From Atopsyche davidsoni (taxonomy: Eukaryota > Arthropoda > Insecta > Trichoptera > Hydrobiosidae), in assembly GCA_022113835.1 (NCBI GenBank), contig JAILWY010000011.1, forward strand, positions 5,332,001 through 5,396,000: a stretch of 64,000 nucleotides of DNA. The letters run 5' to 3'. A program made the translations under genes and the position numbers. The notes under the pieces are model-generated. The model was not told the origin of the DNA. It saw nothing but the letters and a program-made list of their open reading frames with translations, and ran no database searches. Numbering within the stretch: the first letter of the stretch is position 1; every line of letters starts with the position of its first letter. Below are positions 63,921 to 64,000 of the stretch, piece by piece.

Positions 63921-64000
63921 GTATTACATATAACACAAGTTCTTCTTTATAAATAAATTTATATTAAAAAAATAGAAATTGTATGTACAAAATAAGTGTA

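Noticed and set aside
1..64000. CRISPR array, operon, integrated virus or toxin gene
   Set aside because: No regularly spaced identical repeats, no gene strings, and no viral or toxin protein signatures were seen in any frame.
1..64000. Conserved insect microRNAs (let-7, mir-10, iab-4 and similar)
   Set aside because: I looked for familiar mature sequences on both strands while reading and found none; a systematic search was not possible.

Overview
This window reads as AT-rich nuclear DNA from an arthropod, most likely an insect. The pointers are tetraspanin genes of animal type, a LINE tail and a mariner relic of kinds common in insect genomes, tRNA-derived short interspersed elements, and a short TTAGG-type (AACCT) run at 17094-17112. 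There is no bacterial or viral gene organisation. The order of insect cannot be decided from the sequence alone.

Only two protein genes can be supported. Both are small, intronless, divergent tetraspanins placed head to head at 11549-12139 (minus) and 12688-13422 (plus). Their cysteine spacing shows they are paralogues. Two possible exons are offered at low confidence: a 41-nt block with good splice signals at 27279-27319 (plus) and a GC-rich coding-like block at 17747-17997 (minus). Nearly every other open frame is short, lacks an ATG, or lies inside a repeat.

The rest is a gene desert with two textures. First, nested repeats cluster at about 3.8-5.75, 9.9, 15.25-15.5, 18.2, 26.5, 32.8-33.25, 37.2-39.3, 43.5-44.4, 48.2, 51.8, 52.5, 55.8, 57.2, 58.7, 62.1 and 63.6 kb. 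They comprise LINE 3' ends, a TA-flanked mariner relic, a hAT-type MITE with an exact 8-bp target duplication, and three short families. I call these family A (tRNA-Thr-like head), family B (carries a hammerhead-ribozyme-like motif) and family C (carries a conserved hairpin). All three short families have fold-back copies here, including a 174-bp almost perfect palindrome at 18166-18339.

Second, many non-repetitive GC/CpG-rich islands of about 100-300 bp stand out of the AT background every one to three kilobases. This resembles the regulatory landscape around a developmental gene, but no such gene is visible and that reading is inference.

The most interesting signal is the family B motif at 15311-15354 (minus). 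It has both hammerhead boxes, a 5-bp stem II, a matching stem I and a one-pair stem III, as expected for the small type I hammerheads known from Penelope-like and related non-autonomous retroelements.
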